A DNA stretch of 64,000 bases from JAVVHH01 sp963835135. GTDB taxonomy: Bacteria; Pseudomonadota; Alphaproteobacteria; Acetobacterales; Acetobacteraceae. The notes under the pieces are model-generated. The model saw only the letters and a list, made by a program, of their open reading frames with translations, did not search any database and was not told where the DNA came from. Location of the stretch: positions 868,001 to 932,000 of the forward strand of contig CAWIEF010000005.1 of assembly GCA_963835135.1 (NCBI GenBank), written 5' to 3'. This document shows positions 26,121 through 35,986 of the stretch, one piece after another (positions within the stretch are counted from its first letter, which is position 1; the number at the start of each line of letters is the position of its first letter). The translations under genes were made by a program, and so were the position numbers.

Positions 26121-28274
26121 TCAGGCGGCAACGGCCCCGGTCTTGATCGGCTGTTTCAGCTGGATGCGCGAAGCCGTGCCGCGCAGGACAGTGAACACGG
26201 TTCCCTCGCCGTCACGCCTGAACGCGATGTCGAAAGCCTCGCCAGCCATCCGAAGGCCGCGGAGCGTCACGTCGGGCAGCCACGCGGGAAGCACCGGGTT
26301 GAGGGTGATCACGTTGTTCGGGGCGTCGATGTCGATCCCGAGCATCGCTTGGATTAGGGCGAACACCGCACCGGCCGCCCAAGCCTGGGGGACGTTGGCA
26401 CCGAGATATTGGACCGGAAAGCTCGTTCCATCGCGCCGCATCCCGGAATACAGCTCGGGCAATTGCCGCTGGGTGAAGTAGCTGGCGGCGCGGGCGATGT
26501 CTTCGGCCACCCGGTTGGCCTGCTCTGCAAAGCCGTAGCGCTTGAAGCCGATCGCGATGAGGCTGTTGTCGTGCGGCCAGACAGACCCGTTCTGGTACGA
26601 GTATGGATTGTAGGTTGGGTTTTGCTGGGTCAGCGTCCGGATGCCCCAGCCACTCCACATGTCCGGCTGGAGCAGCCGCTCGACGACCCGGCCGGCCCGG
26701 TCGGGAGGGACGATGCCGGACCAGAGCAGGTGGCCCGGGTTGGAGGCTATGGTCCAAATCGGCCTCTTGTTGCCGTCGAGGCAATAGGCATAGAACCCCT
26801 CGGACTCGCTCCAGAACACGGCGTTGAAGCGCGTAAACAGGGCGTCCGCTTTGGCCGTCAGGCGGGCGGCCCGGGCCTCGTCGCCCAGAGCGGCGTATAA
26901 CTCCGCCATGCCGCGCCAGGCGGCATAGACATAGCCCTGCAACTCGCACAGCGCCTTCGGCCGGGACACGTTGGTGCCGTCGACGTCGACCACCGCCTCT
27001 CCGGAATCCTTCCAGCCGACGTTCTCGTAGCCGTCGCCGGACCGGGTTCCGTATTCCTGGAAGCCGTCCTTGTCGCGGTCGCCGTAATCATCGATCCAGG
27101 ACAGGCAGCCCTCGGCGGTCGGCAGGTGAGCCTTGATTTCGTTCAAGTCGCCGGTCGCCCGCCAGAGCGCGTGCATTGCGACCAGATAGAGCGGGGTGGC
27201 GTCGGCGGTGCCGTAATACGGCGTGTGGGGGATCAGCTTGAGAGCCGCCAGCTCGCCCAGGCGAAGCTCATGCATGATCTTGCCGGGTTCGGCGTCGCGA
27301 TAAGTATCGACCTCATGAGCTTGCCAGGCGCCAAGCACCGTCAATGTCGCGCGGGCGAAGTCGGGATTGAGGATGATCGTCTGCAGGCTGACGATCAACG
27401 GGTCGCGGCCGAACAAAGCCACGAACCACGGCAGGCCGGCCGCAGGAACATAGGCAACCTTGTCGCCGACCTCGACCGGAAGCCGCAGCGCCGCCATGTC
27501 CTCCACGGCCTGATCGAACAGCTGGCGAAACCCCGGGACACTCGTCTCGATCTGCAGGCAGCAATCCCGCCACTGCCGAAGCGACTGGGCCTGCGGCGAT
27601 CCGGCCTCGAACTCGCAAACGCCCGGGGCGGCAAAGCGCCGTTCGCCGTCGAACAGGTCATAGAGGAGCGAGCCGGTCCAAGTTTCGCCGGGAGCGAGCT
27701 GCAGCGGAAAGCTTATGCGACCGTTGGCGTACGTGCCCGGAGTGTCGGCTTGCGCGCGGATCGAGACGGCGCGGGAGAACGCGCCATTGTGGTAGGCGGT
27801 GGTCAGCTCGCAACGCTCTTCCGACCACGTGGTGCTGATGCGCCCGCGGCGGATGATGCGGCCGGATTTGACCTCGAAGATATCGGAGAAATCGCTGCGC
27901 AGCGCGAGTTCCAGGTTGAAGTGGACCGGCTGGCGGCCGTTGTTGCTGACCTCGAACCGCTCATGCATGCCGCCATCGATGACCCGGCTCAAAATGAGGC
28001 TCAGCGTGCGGGCCGGGACGTCGCCGCCCTCGCTGGGGAATGGCTTGTTGGTCAAGAAGATCTTCGCGCCGTAATGGGCAGGAGCGCCGCTGTTCAGGAG
28101 GTCCCAGGTCTGCCCATTGGCATAGAGGGCGTAGGCGCTGACGACCCGGGTATCATAGAAATACAGGCCCTTGTCGGTCGACCATGTCATCTGGCCGTCG
28201 GGATCGGTGACGAGAACCGTATATCCCTGATGAATGGCGAGCTGGGGCGGCCCGACCTTGATTTCGACCGCCAC
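26121..28274 (-). CDS. Amylo-alpha-1,6-glucosidase / glycogen-debranching-type glycoside hydrolase
   Basis: 717 residues. The N-terminal beta-domain (about 1-220) matches the glycogen-debranching N-terminal domain (YTVLVTDPDGQMTWSTDKGLYFYDTRVVSAYALYANG). The C-terminal two-thirds is an alpha-toroid: LPWFVALFGRDPLIVSLQTI, DYGDRDKDGFQEY, GWKDSGEAVVDVDG, NPYSYQNGSVWPHDNSLIAIG and FPELYSG-like elements. It probably hydrolyses alpha-1,6 branches or related glucans. The exact substrate is uncertain, as some relatives act on other alpha-glucosides. No signal peptide, so cytoplasmic. msrB lies 28 bases upstream on the same strand. Confidence 0.85.
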   Translation of the reverse strand: MAVEIKVGPPQLAIHQGYTVLVTDPDGQMTWSTDKGLYFYDTRVVSAYALYANGQTWDLLNSGAPAHYGAKIFLTNKPFPSEGGDVPARTLSLILSRVIDGGMHERFEVSNNGRQPVHFNLELALRSDFSDIFEVKSGRIIRRGRISTTWSEERCELTTAYHNGAFSRAVSIRAQADTPGTYANGRISFPLQLAPGETWTGSLLYDLFDGERRFAAPGVCEFEAGSPQAQSLRQWRDCCLQIETSVPGFRQLFDQAVEDMAALRLPVEVGDKVAYVPAAGLPWFVALFGRDPLIVSLQTIILNPDFARATLTVLGAWQAHEVDTYRDAEPGKIMHELRLGELAALKLIPHTPYYGTADATPLYLVAMHALWRATGDLNEIKAHLPTAEGCLSWIDDYGDRDKDGFQEYGTRSGDGYENVGWKDSGEAVVDVDGTNVSRPKALCELQGYVYAAWRGMAELYAALGDEARAARLTAKADALFTRFNAVFWSESEGFYAYCLDGNKRPIWTIASNPGHLLWSGIVPPDRAGRVVERLLQPDMWSGWGIRTLTQQNPTYNPYSYQNGSVWPHDNSLIAIGFKRYGFAEQANRVAEDIARAASYFTQRQLPELYSGMRRDGTSFPVQYLGANVPQAWAAGAVFALIQAMLGIDIDAPNNVITLNPVLPAWLPDVTLRGLRMAGEAFDIAFRRDGEGTVFTVLRGTASRIQLKQPIKTGAVAA

Positions 28275-28302
28275 CTGGGCCGGCTCCTTTGCTCGCGCCG
28301 GC

Positions 28303-28731
28303 TTAGGCCGGGTCGAAGGTCAGGGCGACGCCGTTCATGCAGAATCGCTGGCCGGTCGGGCGGGGGCCATCGGGGAAGACATGGCCCAGATGGCTGCCGC
28401 ACTCGGCGCAGTGGACTTCGGTGCGAACCATGCCGTAGCCGCGATCCTCGGACAGGCCGACGGCCTCGTTGTCGATCGGAGCGGAGAAGCTGGGCCAGCC
28501 GGTCCCGCTTTCGAACTTGGCCGAGGTGCCAAACAGCGACCGGCCGCAGCCGGCGCAATGATAGACTCCTTGCCGCTTCTCTGCGTTCAGCGGGCTAGTG
28601 CAGGCGCGCTCGGTGCCATGACCGCGCATGACCTTGTACTGCTCGGGCGTCAGACGCTGGCGCCATTCGGCGTCCGACAGGGTGAAGGGAAAGGACGGGG
28701 CGGCGTTGGACTTCGCCGTGATTGTTGACAT
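28303..28731 (-). CDS. msrB: Peptide-methionine (R)-S-oxide reductase
   Basis: 142 residues. It reduces the R-sulfoxide of methionine in proteins. Two CxxC zinc pairs are present (Cys59/62 in CAGC, Cys108/111 in CAEC). The catalytic Cys131 is in GQRFCMNGVAL, and Cys44 in ERACTSPLN is the likely resolving cysteine. The start at 28731 has AAGGAG six bases ahead. The frame extends upstream to 28833 over the end of the TRAP binding-protein gene, but without homology. Confidence 0.95.
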   Translation of the reverse strand: MSTITAKSNAAPSFPFTLSDAEWRQRLTPEQYKVMRGHGTERACTSPLNAEKRQGVYHCAGCGRSLFGTSAKFESGTGWPSFSAPIDNEAVGLSEDRGYGMVRTEVHCAECGSHLGHVFPDGPRPTGQRFCMNGVALTFDPA

Positions 28732-28813
28732 GACGCGCTCCTTTTCAGCCGATGTACATATGGTGGAGGTTGGGTGCGGTGCAAAGTCCGCCGGTCGCGA
28801 GGCGCCGCATGCC

Positions 28814-29824
28814 TCAGGAAATCTGACCGACACTACTTTCCAGGACGTGCCAGGCGTCCTCGCCGTATTTGCCGCGCCATTCCTTGTAGAACCCCCCGGT
28901 GCGGAGCTTGTCGCGGAAGGCGGCCGTGTCGACGTCGTTGAAGGCGAGGCTCTTGCTCTCGAGCATGGCCCGGGTCTGCGTGGCGGCGCGGGCGAGATCG
29001 TCGCGCTCGTCCATGGCGCCGCGGTTCATCTCGCGGGTGACGATGTCCTGGATGTCCTTGGGCAGCTTCTCGAAGGCGCGCCGGTTGCCGAGAAGCCAGT
29101 AGCCGTCCCACATGTGATTGGTCATGCTGCAGAATTTCTGCACCTCGTAGAGCTTGGCGCTGTCGATCAGGCTGAGCGGGTTCTCCTGGCCATCGACGAT
29201 GTGGGTCTGCAGCGCGGAATAGACCTCGCTGAAGTTGATGCTGGTCGGGCTGGCGCCGAGGGCGGTGAACATACTCGTCCAGAGCGGGCTGACGGGGACG
29301 CGCAGTTTGACGCCCTTGAGGTCGTCCGGCGACTTGATCGGTTTGGTGCTCGTGGTGATCTGGCGGAAGCCGTTGTCCCAGATCTTCTCGAACGGGTGGA
29401 TGCCGCGTTTCTCGATCTCGGCGCGCACGAACCCGCCCAGCGCGCCGTCCATGGCCGCCCAGACCTGGTCGTAGTCCTTGAAGGCGAAGCCGACGCCGTT
29501 GATCGAGGCGGGCGGGACCAGGGTGGACAGGATCAGCCCGGAGAGGGTGAAGAACTCGACGGCGCCGGACCTGAGCTGGCCGAGCGTGTCGGTGTCGGAG
29601 CCGAGCTGGCTGTTGGGGAAGGTCTGGATCTCGAGTTTGCCGGACGTCGCTTCCTTGATCCGGGCGGCGGCCTCGGTGGCGCGGACGTTCAGCGGATGCG
29701 TCGCAGGGACGTTGTTGGCCAGCTTGTAGCTGAATTCGGCGGCTGCCGCCGGTCGGGTGGCGATGCTGAACAACGGCAGCGCGGCGGCGCTTAGCGCCAG
29801 CGAGCGACGGCTGATGTTCGGCAT
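28814..29824 (-). CDS. TRAP transporter solute-binding protein (DctP family)
   Basis: 336 residues. The N-terminus MPNISRRSLALSAAALPLFSIATRPAAAAEF has a SRRSLAL twin-arginine-like motif, so export may be through Tat. The mature protein shows the DctP fold signatures (YKLANNVPATHPLNVRATEAAARIKEATSGKLEIQTFPNSQLG, KLRVPVSPLWTSMFTALGASPTSINFSEVYSALQTHIVDGQENPLSLI), with the conserved Arg in LRVP that usually contacts a carboxylate. The ligand is probably an organic acid. No DctQ or DctM membrane subunit lies nearby, so it is an orphan here. AGGGG precedes the ATG. Confidence 0.92.
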   Translation of the reverse strand: MPNISRRSLALSAAALPLFSIATRPAAAAEFSYKLANNVPATHPLNVRATEAAARIKEATSGKLEIQTFPNSQLGSDTDTLGQLRSGAVEFFTLSGLILSTLVPPASINGVGFAFKDYDQVWAAMDGALGGFVRAEIEKRGIHPFEKIWDNGFRQITTSTKPIKSPDDLKGVKLRVPVSPLWTSMFTALGASPTSINFSEVYSALQTHIVDGQENPLSLIDSAKLYEVQKFCSMTNHMWDGYWLLGNRRAFEKLPKDIQDIVTREMNRGAMDERDDLARAATQTRAMLESKSLAFNDVDTAAFRDKLRTGGFYKEWRGKYGEDAWHVLESSVGQIS

Positions 29825-29938
29825 GGTGTTTCCCCTGATCGTCGATTGTTGAACCAGCGGTAGCCGGTTCCGTGACGAAAGAAAAGCGACGGGACGGCAG
29901 GCGGATCGTTGTCCCCGAGGTCACGGGAGGAACAGGCC

Positions 29939-30055
29939 ATGTCGGATAAGCGCGAGGACACCAAGCCGGCGGCGGACGAGGCGCCGCACAAGGTGGACGA
30001 ACATGTTCAGGAGGAGGCGGCGAAGGAGCGGTCGGAGAACGAAGGATATGATTAG
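29939..30055 (+). CDS. Small highly charged protein (38 aa)
   Basis: ATG 29939 to TAG 30055 encodes 38 residues, MSDKREDTKPAADEAPHK followed by VDEHVQEEAAKERSENEGYD. A good GGGAGG lies nine bases upstream. It lies alone between the divergently placed TRAP gene and the ligase gene. The acidic/basic alternation predicts a disordered or single-helix protein. The composition (no Cys, Trp or Phe), the ribosome-binding site and the clean stop favour a real gene; no function is known to me. Confidence 0.55.
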   Translation: MSDKREDTKPAADEAPHKVDEHVQEEAAKERSENEGYD

Positions 30056-30073
30056 TTCGAGGCCGTGCCGGCG

Positions 30074-31660
30074 TTAGACGATCAGCCGTAGTAGCGTTTC
30101 CAGGCGATCGGCCTCCGCCGCGGGCTTGTCGGGGCGGAGGCGGTGGATTCGGGGAAAGCGGAGGGCGACGCCGGATTTGTGGCGGGTGCTCCGCTGGGCG
30201 GCATCGAACTCGACCTCCAGGACATAGCTGCGCTCAACCTCGCGGACCGGGCCGAAGCGGCTGGTGGTGTGGTTGCGGATCCAACGGTCGAGCGTGACGA
30301 GTTCGGCGTCGGTAAAGCCGGAGTAGGCTTTGCCAACGGGGACGAGCTCGCCGGCCTCGGTCCAGAGGCCGAACGTGTAATCGGAATAGAACGACGAGCG
30401 CTTCCCGCTGCCGCGTTGGGCATACATCATGACCGCGTCAATGATCAGTGGGTCGCGCTTCCATTTCCACCATTGGCCCTTGGGGCGCCCGGGGACGTAG
30501 GGGCCGTCCGCTCGCTTGAGCATCAAGCCCTCGATGCTGGCGGCGCGGGTGCCGGCGCGGATCCCGCCGAGTTCATCCATCGTAGCGAAGGGGATGAGGG
30601 TGGAGAGGCTCATGCGCGAGGGCGTGTGAGCGGCGAACCAGGACTCGAGTCGCCGGCGGCGCTGGTCGAACGGCAGAGGGCGGAGGTCTTCGGCGCCGTC
30701 GAACAGGATATCGTAGAGGCGGATGCCGACCGGGAAATCCTTCTGCATCTTGGCCCCGGGCGACTTGCGGTTGAGGCGCTGCTGCAGGTCGGCGAAGGGG
30801 GCGACCTCGTCGTCGCGGATGACGAGGAGTTCGCCGTCGAGGACGCCGTCGAAGCTGTTCATCGCGGTGACGAGTTCGGGGAAGGTGGCAGAGATGTCGT
30901 CGGCGCCGCGGGAGTAGATGCGCTTGCCCAAGGCCGTGCTGACGAGCTGGACGCGGATGCCGTCCCATTTCCATTCGGCGCGGTAGAGCGCCGGGTCGAG
31001 GGCGGCGATGTCGGCGGCTTCGAGCGGCTGGGCGAGCATGAGGGGGCGGAAGATGGGTTGGCCGGCCGGGTCGGGCCGCGGGCCGCGGGCCTCAAGCCAG
31101 GCGAACAGGGAGGCATAGGGCGGTACGAGGCCGTGCCAGACCTCCTCGATGTCATCGGCCGCGATGAGTTCGGCATGGTCGGCGGCGAGTTCGGCGAGCG
31201 CGGTCTTGGCCAAACGGGACGAGGCGCCGACCCGGAGCGAGCCGGTGATGAGCTTGATGATCGCGTATCGGACCGAGACGGTGGAGGCGTCGAGCCAAGT
31301 GGCGACGATGTCGGGGAGCTCGGATTTCGGAGTGGTCCGGAGCGTGTCGACGACTTCGGTGATGCTGGGCGGTCCGGCGTTGGTGCGCCGCGCGGGCCAG
31401 AGGAGGGAGACGGTCTCGGCGAGGTCGCCCACGTAGTCGCGGGACCAGGCGAAGAGCACTGGATCAGTACGCTCCTCGGCCAGGGCGCGGATCATGCCGG
31501 GTTTGGCGGCGACGAAGCTGAGCTCGTCGGTCAGTGCGGCAAGGCCGTAGCCGCGGTCCGGATCAGGTGCGGTTTCGAAATAGCGGCGGAGGAGGGCGAC
31601 CTTCGCGAGGCGGCCGGGGGTGAAGACGAGGCGTTCGAGGAGATCGGCGAAGGCGATCAT
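30074..31660 (-). CDS. ATP-dependent DNA ligase (cisATP, exonuclease-associated)
   Basis: 528 residues. An N-terminal helical DNA-binding domain covers about 1-200. The adenylation domain begins with motif I EWKWDG, nucleotide-accepting Lys231; other motifs are GVLDGELLVI, EGLMLKRADGPY (motif IV) and GQWWKWKRDP (motif V). An OB domain follows (GSGKRSSFYSDYTFGLW). It seals DNA nicks with ATP. This ligase type is normally encoded beside a metallo-beta-lactamase exonuclease, which is present two genes upstream. A GST gene sits between them. The Lhr-like helicase that often accompanies the set is not adjacent. Confidence 0.93.
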   Translation of the reverse strand: MIAFADLLERLVFTPGRLAKVALLRRYFETAPDPDRGYGLAALTDELSFVAAKPGMIRALAEERTDPVLFAWSRDYVGDLAETVSLLWPARRTNAGPPSITEVVDTLRTTPKSELPDIVATWLDASTVSVRYAIIKLITGSLRVGASSRLAKTALAELAADHAELIAADDIEEVWHGLVPPYASLFAWLEARGPRPDPAGQPIFRPLMLAQPLEAADIAALDPALYRAEWKWDGIRVQLVSTALGKRIYSRGADDISATFPELVTAMNSFDGVLDGELLVIRDDEVAPFADLQQRLNRKSPGAKMQKDFPVGIRLYDILFDGAEDLRPLPFDQRRRRLESWFAAHTPSRMSLSTLIPFATMDELGGIRAGTRAASIEGLMLKRADGPYVPGRPKGQWWKWKRDPLIIDAVMMYAQRGSGKRSSFYSDYTFGLWTEAGELVPVGKAYSGFTDAELVTLDRWIRNHTTSRFGPVREVERSYVLEVEFDAAQRSTRHKSGVALRFPRIHRLRPDKPAAEADRLETLLRLIV

Positions 31661-31720
31661 CGGCCCGGCGTCGGCCGCAGCGCGGTCATGTTTGGGCCAC
31701 CCCGGACATGACCATCCTCG

Positions 31721-32359
31721 TCAGACGAGGGGCTCTGCGAGCGCCTCGGCGGCGAAGGCCGCCTGGACGGCCGGACGGGAGAGCACGCGTCCGGCGTGGG
31801 CCGCGAGCGGCGGCAGGTTGCGCGGGGGGTTGGGCATGGCGCGGCCCCAGCGCACCAGCATGAGCAGGAAGAGGTCGGCTGCGGAGAAGCGCTCGCCCAG
31901 GAGGTAAGGCCCGTCCGCGAGCTGATCGGCGATGATCGCGAACATGCGCCCGAGCCGCTCGCCGGCGGCCTGCTTGACCGTGGCGGCGGCACTGGGGTCG
32001 GCGACGTGTTGCTCAGGATAGAACCAGGCGCGGTATTCGGGCTGCGGCGTGTTGGCAAGGTGGGACATCCAGATCAGGAAACGGGCGCGGCCCGGGGTGC
32101 CGGGCAGGGGCGCGAGCCCGGCGTCGGGATGGCACTCGGTGAGATGGAGGGCGATGGCTACCGTCTCGTAGAGGACCTGGTCGCCGTCGACGAGGATCGG
32201 TATGCGGCCGTTCGGGTTCAGTGCGAGGTAGGCCGGGCTGCGTTGGGCGCCGTTGTCGCGGTCGACCAGGCGGAGTTCGAAGGGGGTGCCGATCTCGCGG
32301 AGCAGCATGTGCGGGAGAAGGCTGGCGTTGCCCGGTGCGTAGTAGAGCTGGTAGGTCAC
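31721..32359 (-). CDS. Glutathione S-transferase family protein
   Basis: 212 residues. The thioredoxin-fold N-domain starts MTYQLYYAPGNASLLPHMLLREIGTPFEL and has NPNGRIPILVDGDQVLYETVAIALHLTE (cis-Pro and Glu-Thr glutathione contacts). The all-helical C-domain has PYLLGERFSAADLFLLMLVRW. It is cytosolic; the substrate is unknown. Its ATG overlaps the exonuclease stop in ATGA, and the DNA ligase begins 60 bases after its stop, so it is built into the exonuclease-ligase operon. Confidence 0.92.
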   Translation of the reverse strand: MTYQLYYAPGNASLLPHMLLREIGTPFELRLVDRDNGAQRSPAYLALNPNGRIPILVDGDQVLYETVAIALHLTECHPDAGLAPLPGTPGRARFLIWMSHLANTPQPEYRAWFYPEQHVADPSAAATVKQAAGERLGRMFAIIADQLADGPYLLGERFSAADLFLLMLVRWGRAMPNPPRNLPPLAAHAGRVLSRPAVQAAFAAEALAEPLV

Positions 32360-33375
32360 GTCGCTTCTCCTTCGTCCTCTTCGTAGCCGATGAGGCGGAG
32401 GGCGCGGCCGGCGATGCCGCGTTTGGCCACCTCGTGGATCAAGGCCTCCTCGCGGCCATGGGTGACCCAGATCTCGGGCGCGGCGACGTCGTCGATGGTG
32501 CGATTGAGCTCGGCCCAGTCGGCGTGGTCGGAGATGACGAGGGGCAGTTCGACGCCGCGGGACCGTGCACGCTGGCGGACGCGCATCCAGCCGGAGGCGT
32601 AGCAGACCACCGGGTCGGCGAGGCGGCGGGCCCAGCGATCAGCGATGGCGCCGGGAGGCGCGATCACGATCTGGCCGGCGAGCTTGCCCTTGGTCTGGAT
32701 CGTGGCGGGGAGCAACTCGCCCAGGGTGACCCCCAGGCGCTCGTAGGCGCTACAAAGATTGATCATGGCGCCATGAAGGTAGATCGGGGCGTCGTAGCCG
32801 GCGTGGCGGAGCAACTTGATCAGGCGCTGGGCTTTGCCGAAGGCGTAGGCGCCGACGACGTGAGTGCGCTCGGGAAACAGGGCGACGCTGGCGAGCAGTC
32901 TGGCGATCTCCTCTTCGGCCGGGGGATGGAGGAAAACGGGCAGCGCGAAGGTCGCTTCGGTGATGAAGATGTCGCACGGGATCGGGTCGAAGGCGAGGCA
33001 GGTGGGGTCCGACTGACGTTTGTAGTCGCCGCTGACGACGACCCGGCTGCCGCGCCACTCCATCGCGATCTGCGCGCTGCCGAGCACGTGGCCCGCCGGT
33101 TCGAGCCAGACCTGTACGCCGTTGATCCCCAGCGGGGTCCCATAGCCGAGCTTCTGCTGGGTGAGCCCCGCCCTCCCCTCGCCCATGCGGACGTCCATGA
33201 GATCGATCGTCTCAGGACTGGCAAGGACGGCGTCATGACCAGGACGGGCGTGATCGCCGTGGGCGTGGGTGATGAGGGCGTAGGGGACGGGGCGAACCGG
33301 GTCGATGTAAAAGCCGCCCGGGGCGCAAAAGAGCCCTTCGGGCCGAACTTCGAGCCAGGTGTCGGGGTGGGGCAT
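32356..33375 (-). CDS. Ligase-associated DNA exonuclease (metallo-beta-lactamase/beta-CASP fold)
   Basis: 339 residues. The metal motif HAHGDH is at 37-42, followed by EPAGHVLGSAQIAMEW, VVVSGDYKRQ and a C-terminal ISDHADWAELN and VTHGREEALIHE, the beta-CASP pattern. These proteins resemble mRNA 3'-end endonuclease/SNM1 nucleases and are annotated as ligase-associated DNA exonucleases. It is likely a DNA end-processing enzyme working with the ligase downstream. ATG 33375 follows a hairpin behind degP. Confidence 0.9.
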   Translation of the reverse strand: MPHPDTWLEVRPEGLFCAPGGFYIDPVRPVPYALITHAHGDHARPGHDAVLASPETIDLMDVRMGEGRAGLTQQKLGYGTPLGINGVQVWLEPAGHVLGSAQIAMEWRGSRVVVSGDYKRQSDPTCLAFDPIPCDIFITEATFALPVFLHPPAEEEIARLLASVALFPERTHVVGAYAFGKAQRLIKLLRHAGYDAPIYLHGAMINLCSAYERLGVTLGELLPATIQTKGKLAGQIVIAPPGAIADRWARRLADPVVCYASGWMRVRQRARSRGVELPLVISDHADWAELNRTIDDVAAPEIWVTHGREEALIHEVAKRGIAGRALRLIGYEEDEGEAT

Positions 33376-33414
33376 GTCGGCGGTCGGTTCGGCTTGGGCT
33401 CCACCCTCACCCGG

Positions 33415-33438
33415 CCCTCTCCCGTTGCGGGGAGAGGG
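33415..33438. repeat. Short palindromic (REP-like) hairpin between degP and the exonuclease gene
   Basis: CCCTCTCCC (33415-33423) pairs with GGGAGAGGG (33430-33438) around a six-base loop. It stands in the 86-base gap between the degP stop and the exonuclease start. The flanking CACCCTCACCCGG resembles dispersed intergenic palindromes common in alphaproteobacteria. It may end degP transcripts or stabilise their 3' end. Confidence 0.5.
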
Positions 33439-33461
33439 TTCCAGAGAGAGGCTTGGGACAG

Positions 33462-34997
<1,536 letters not shown>

Positions 34998-35104
34998 GGT
35001 CGGGCTCCTTGGTGACCCAGCATCGTCTCTGGAGATTATGCCGTCTGGTTCTACGGGCAAGGTGGTCGAGCGGATATGAATGGCCTGACCCGCTCTGCCG
35101 ATGG

Positions 35105-35986
35105 TCAGTTGCTCGCCGGCTGTTGGCGCAGAAGGCGGAGGAAGTCGGACTCCGGGGTTAGCACCAGGCGAGACCGGCCTTGGGAGAAGGCCTCGCGATA
35201 GGCTTGCAGCGTCCGATAGGTGATGAAGAAGTTGGGATCGGCCTGGGACGCGGCCGCATAGGTGTCGATGGCCTGCTGTTCGCCTTCGCCGCGGAGCTTG
35301 TCGGCGGTCGCGCGGGCGTCGGCGAGGAGCACGGTGCGGTCACGCTCCGCATCGGCGCGGATCTTGGCCGCGGCCTCGGCGCCCTCGGCCCGGAGCTGGC
35401 TGGCAACGCGTTCACGCTCGGACTTCATGCGGGCCAGGATGGCTTGGGTGTTCTCCTCCGGGAGGTCGGCGCGCCGGATGCGGACATCTTCGATGGCGAT
35501 GCCGAAGCTTCGCATTTCGTCACTGACCTGGGTCTTGATGAGGCCCATGATGCGGCTGCGGTTGGCCGAGAGCACGTTCAGCAGGTTCTCGTTGCCCAAG
35601 ACCCGGCGCAACGCGGAGGTGACGACCGAGTTGAGACGGCCACGGACACCGTCTTCACTCGGCCCGGCCGCCTGAAAGAAGCGGAGCGGATCGGTGATGC
35701 GGTAGCGAGTGAAACTGTCGACGGTCAGGCGGCGCTGGTCGGCAAGGATGACCTCCTCGCCGGCGGTGTTGAAGTCGAGCAGCCGGTTGTCGAAATCGAG
35801 CACGGTCTGCACGAAGGGGATCTTCGCGTGCAGCCCGGGCTCCTTGATGACGCGGACGGGCTGTCCGAACTGGGTGATGAGCACCTGTTCGGTTTGCGAC
35901 ACCGTGAACAGGCTGGCGCCGGCCACGAGGATGACGACCAGAAGGAGAGCGATGCCGGCCACGCTGGCGGTGCCGAGGCGGTTCAT
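35105..35986 (-). CDS. hflC: FtsH-modulating membrane protein HflC
   Basis: 293 residues. One N-terminal helix (VAGIALLLVVILVAGASLFTV) puts the SPFH/band-7 domain in the periplasm (QTEQVLITQFGQPVRVIKEPGLHAKIPFVQTVLDFDNRLLDF, then DQRRLTVDSFTRYRITDPLRFFQ). A long helix follows (VASQLRAEGAEAAAKIRADAERDRTVLLADARATADKLRGEGEQQA). HflC and HflK form a cage around the FtsH protease. ATG 35986 overlaps the hflK stop in ATGA. It ends 107 bases before the degP start. Confidence 0.96.
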   Translation of the reverse strand: MNRLGTASVAGIALLLVVILVAGASLFTVSQTEQVLITQFGQPVRVIKEPGLHAKIPFVQTVLDFDNRLLDFNTAGEEVILADQRRLTVDSFTRYRITDPLRFFQAAGPSEDGVRGRLNSVVTSALRRVLGNENLLNVLSANRSRIMGLIKTQVSDEMRSFGIAIEDVRIRRADLPEENTQAILARMKSERERVASQLRAEGAEAAAKIRADAERDRTVLLADARATADKLRGEGEQQAIDTYAAASQADPNFFITYRTLQAYREAFSQGRSRLVLTPESDFLRLLRQQPASN

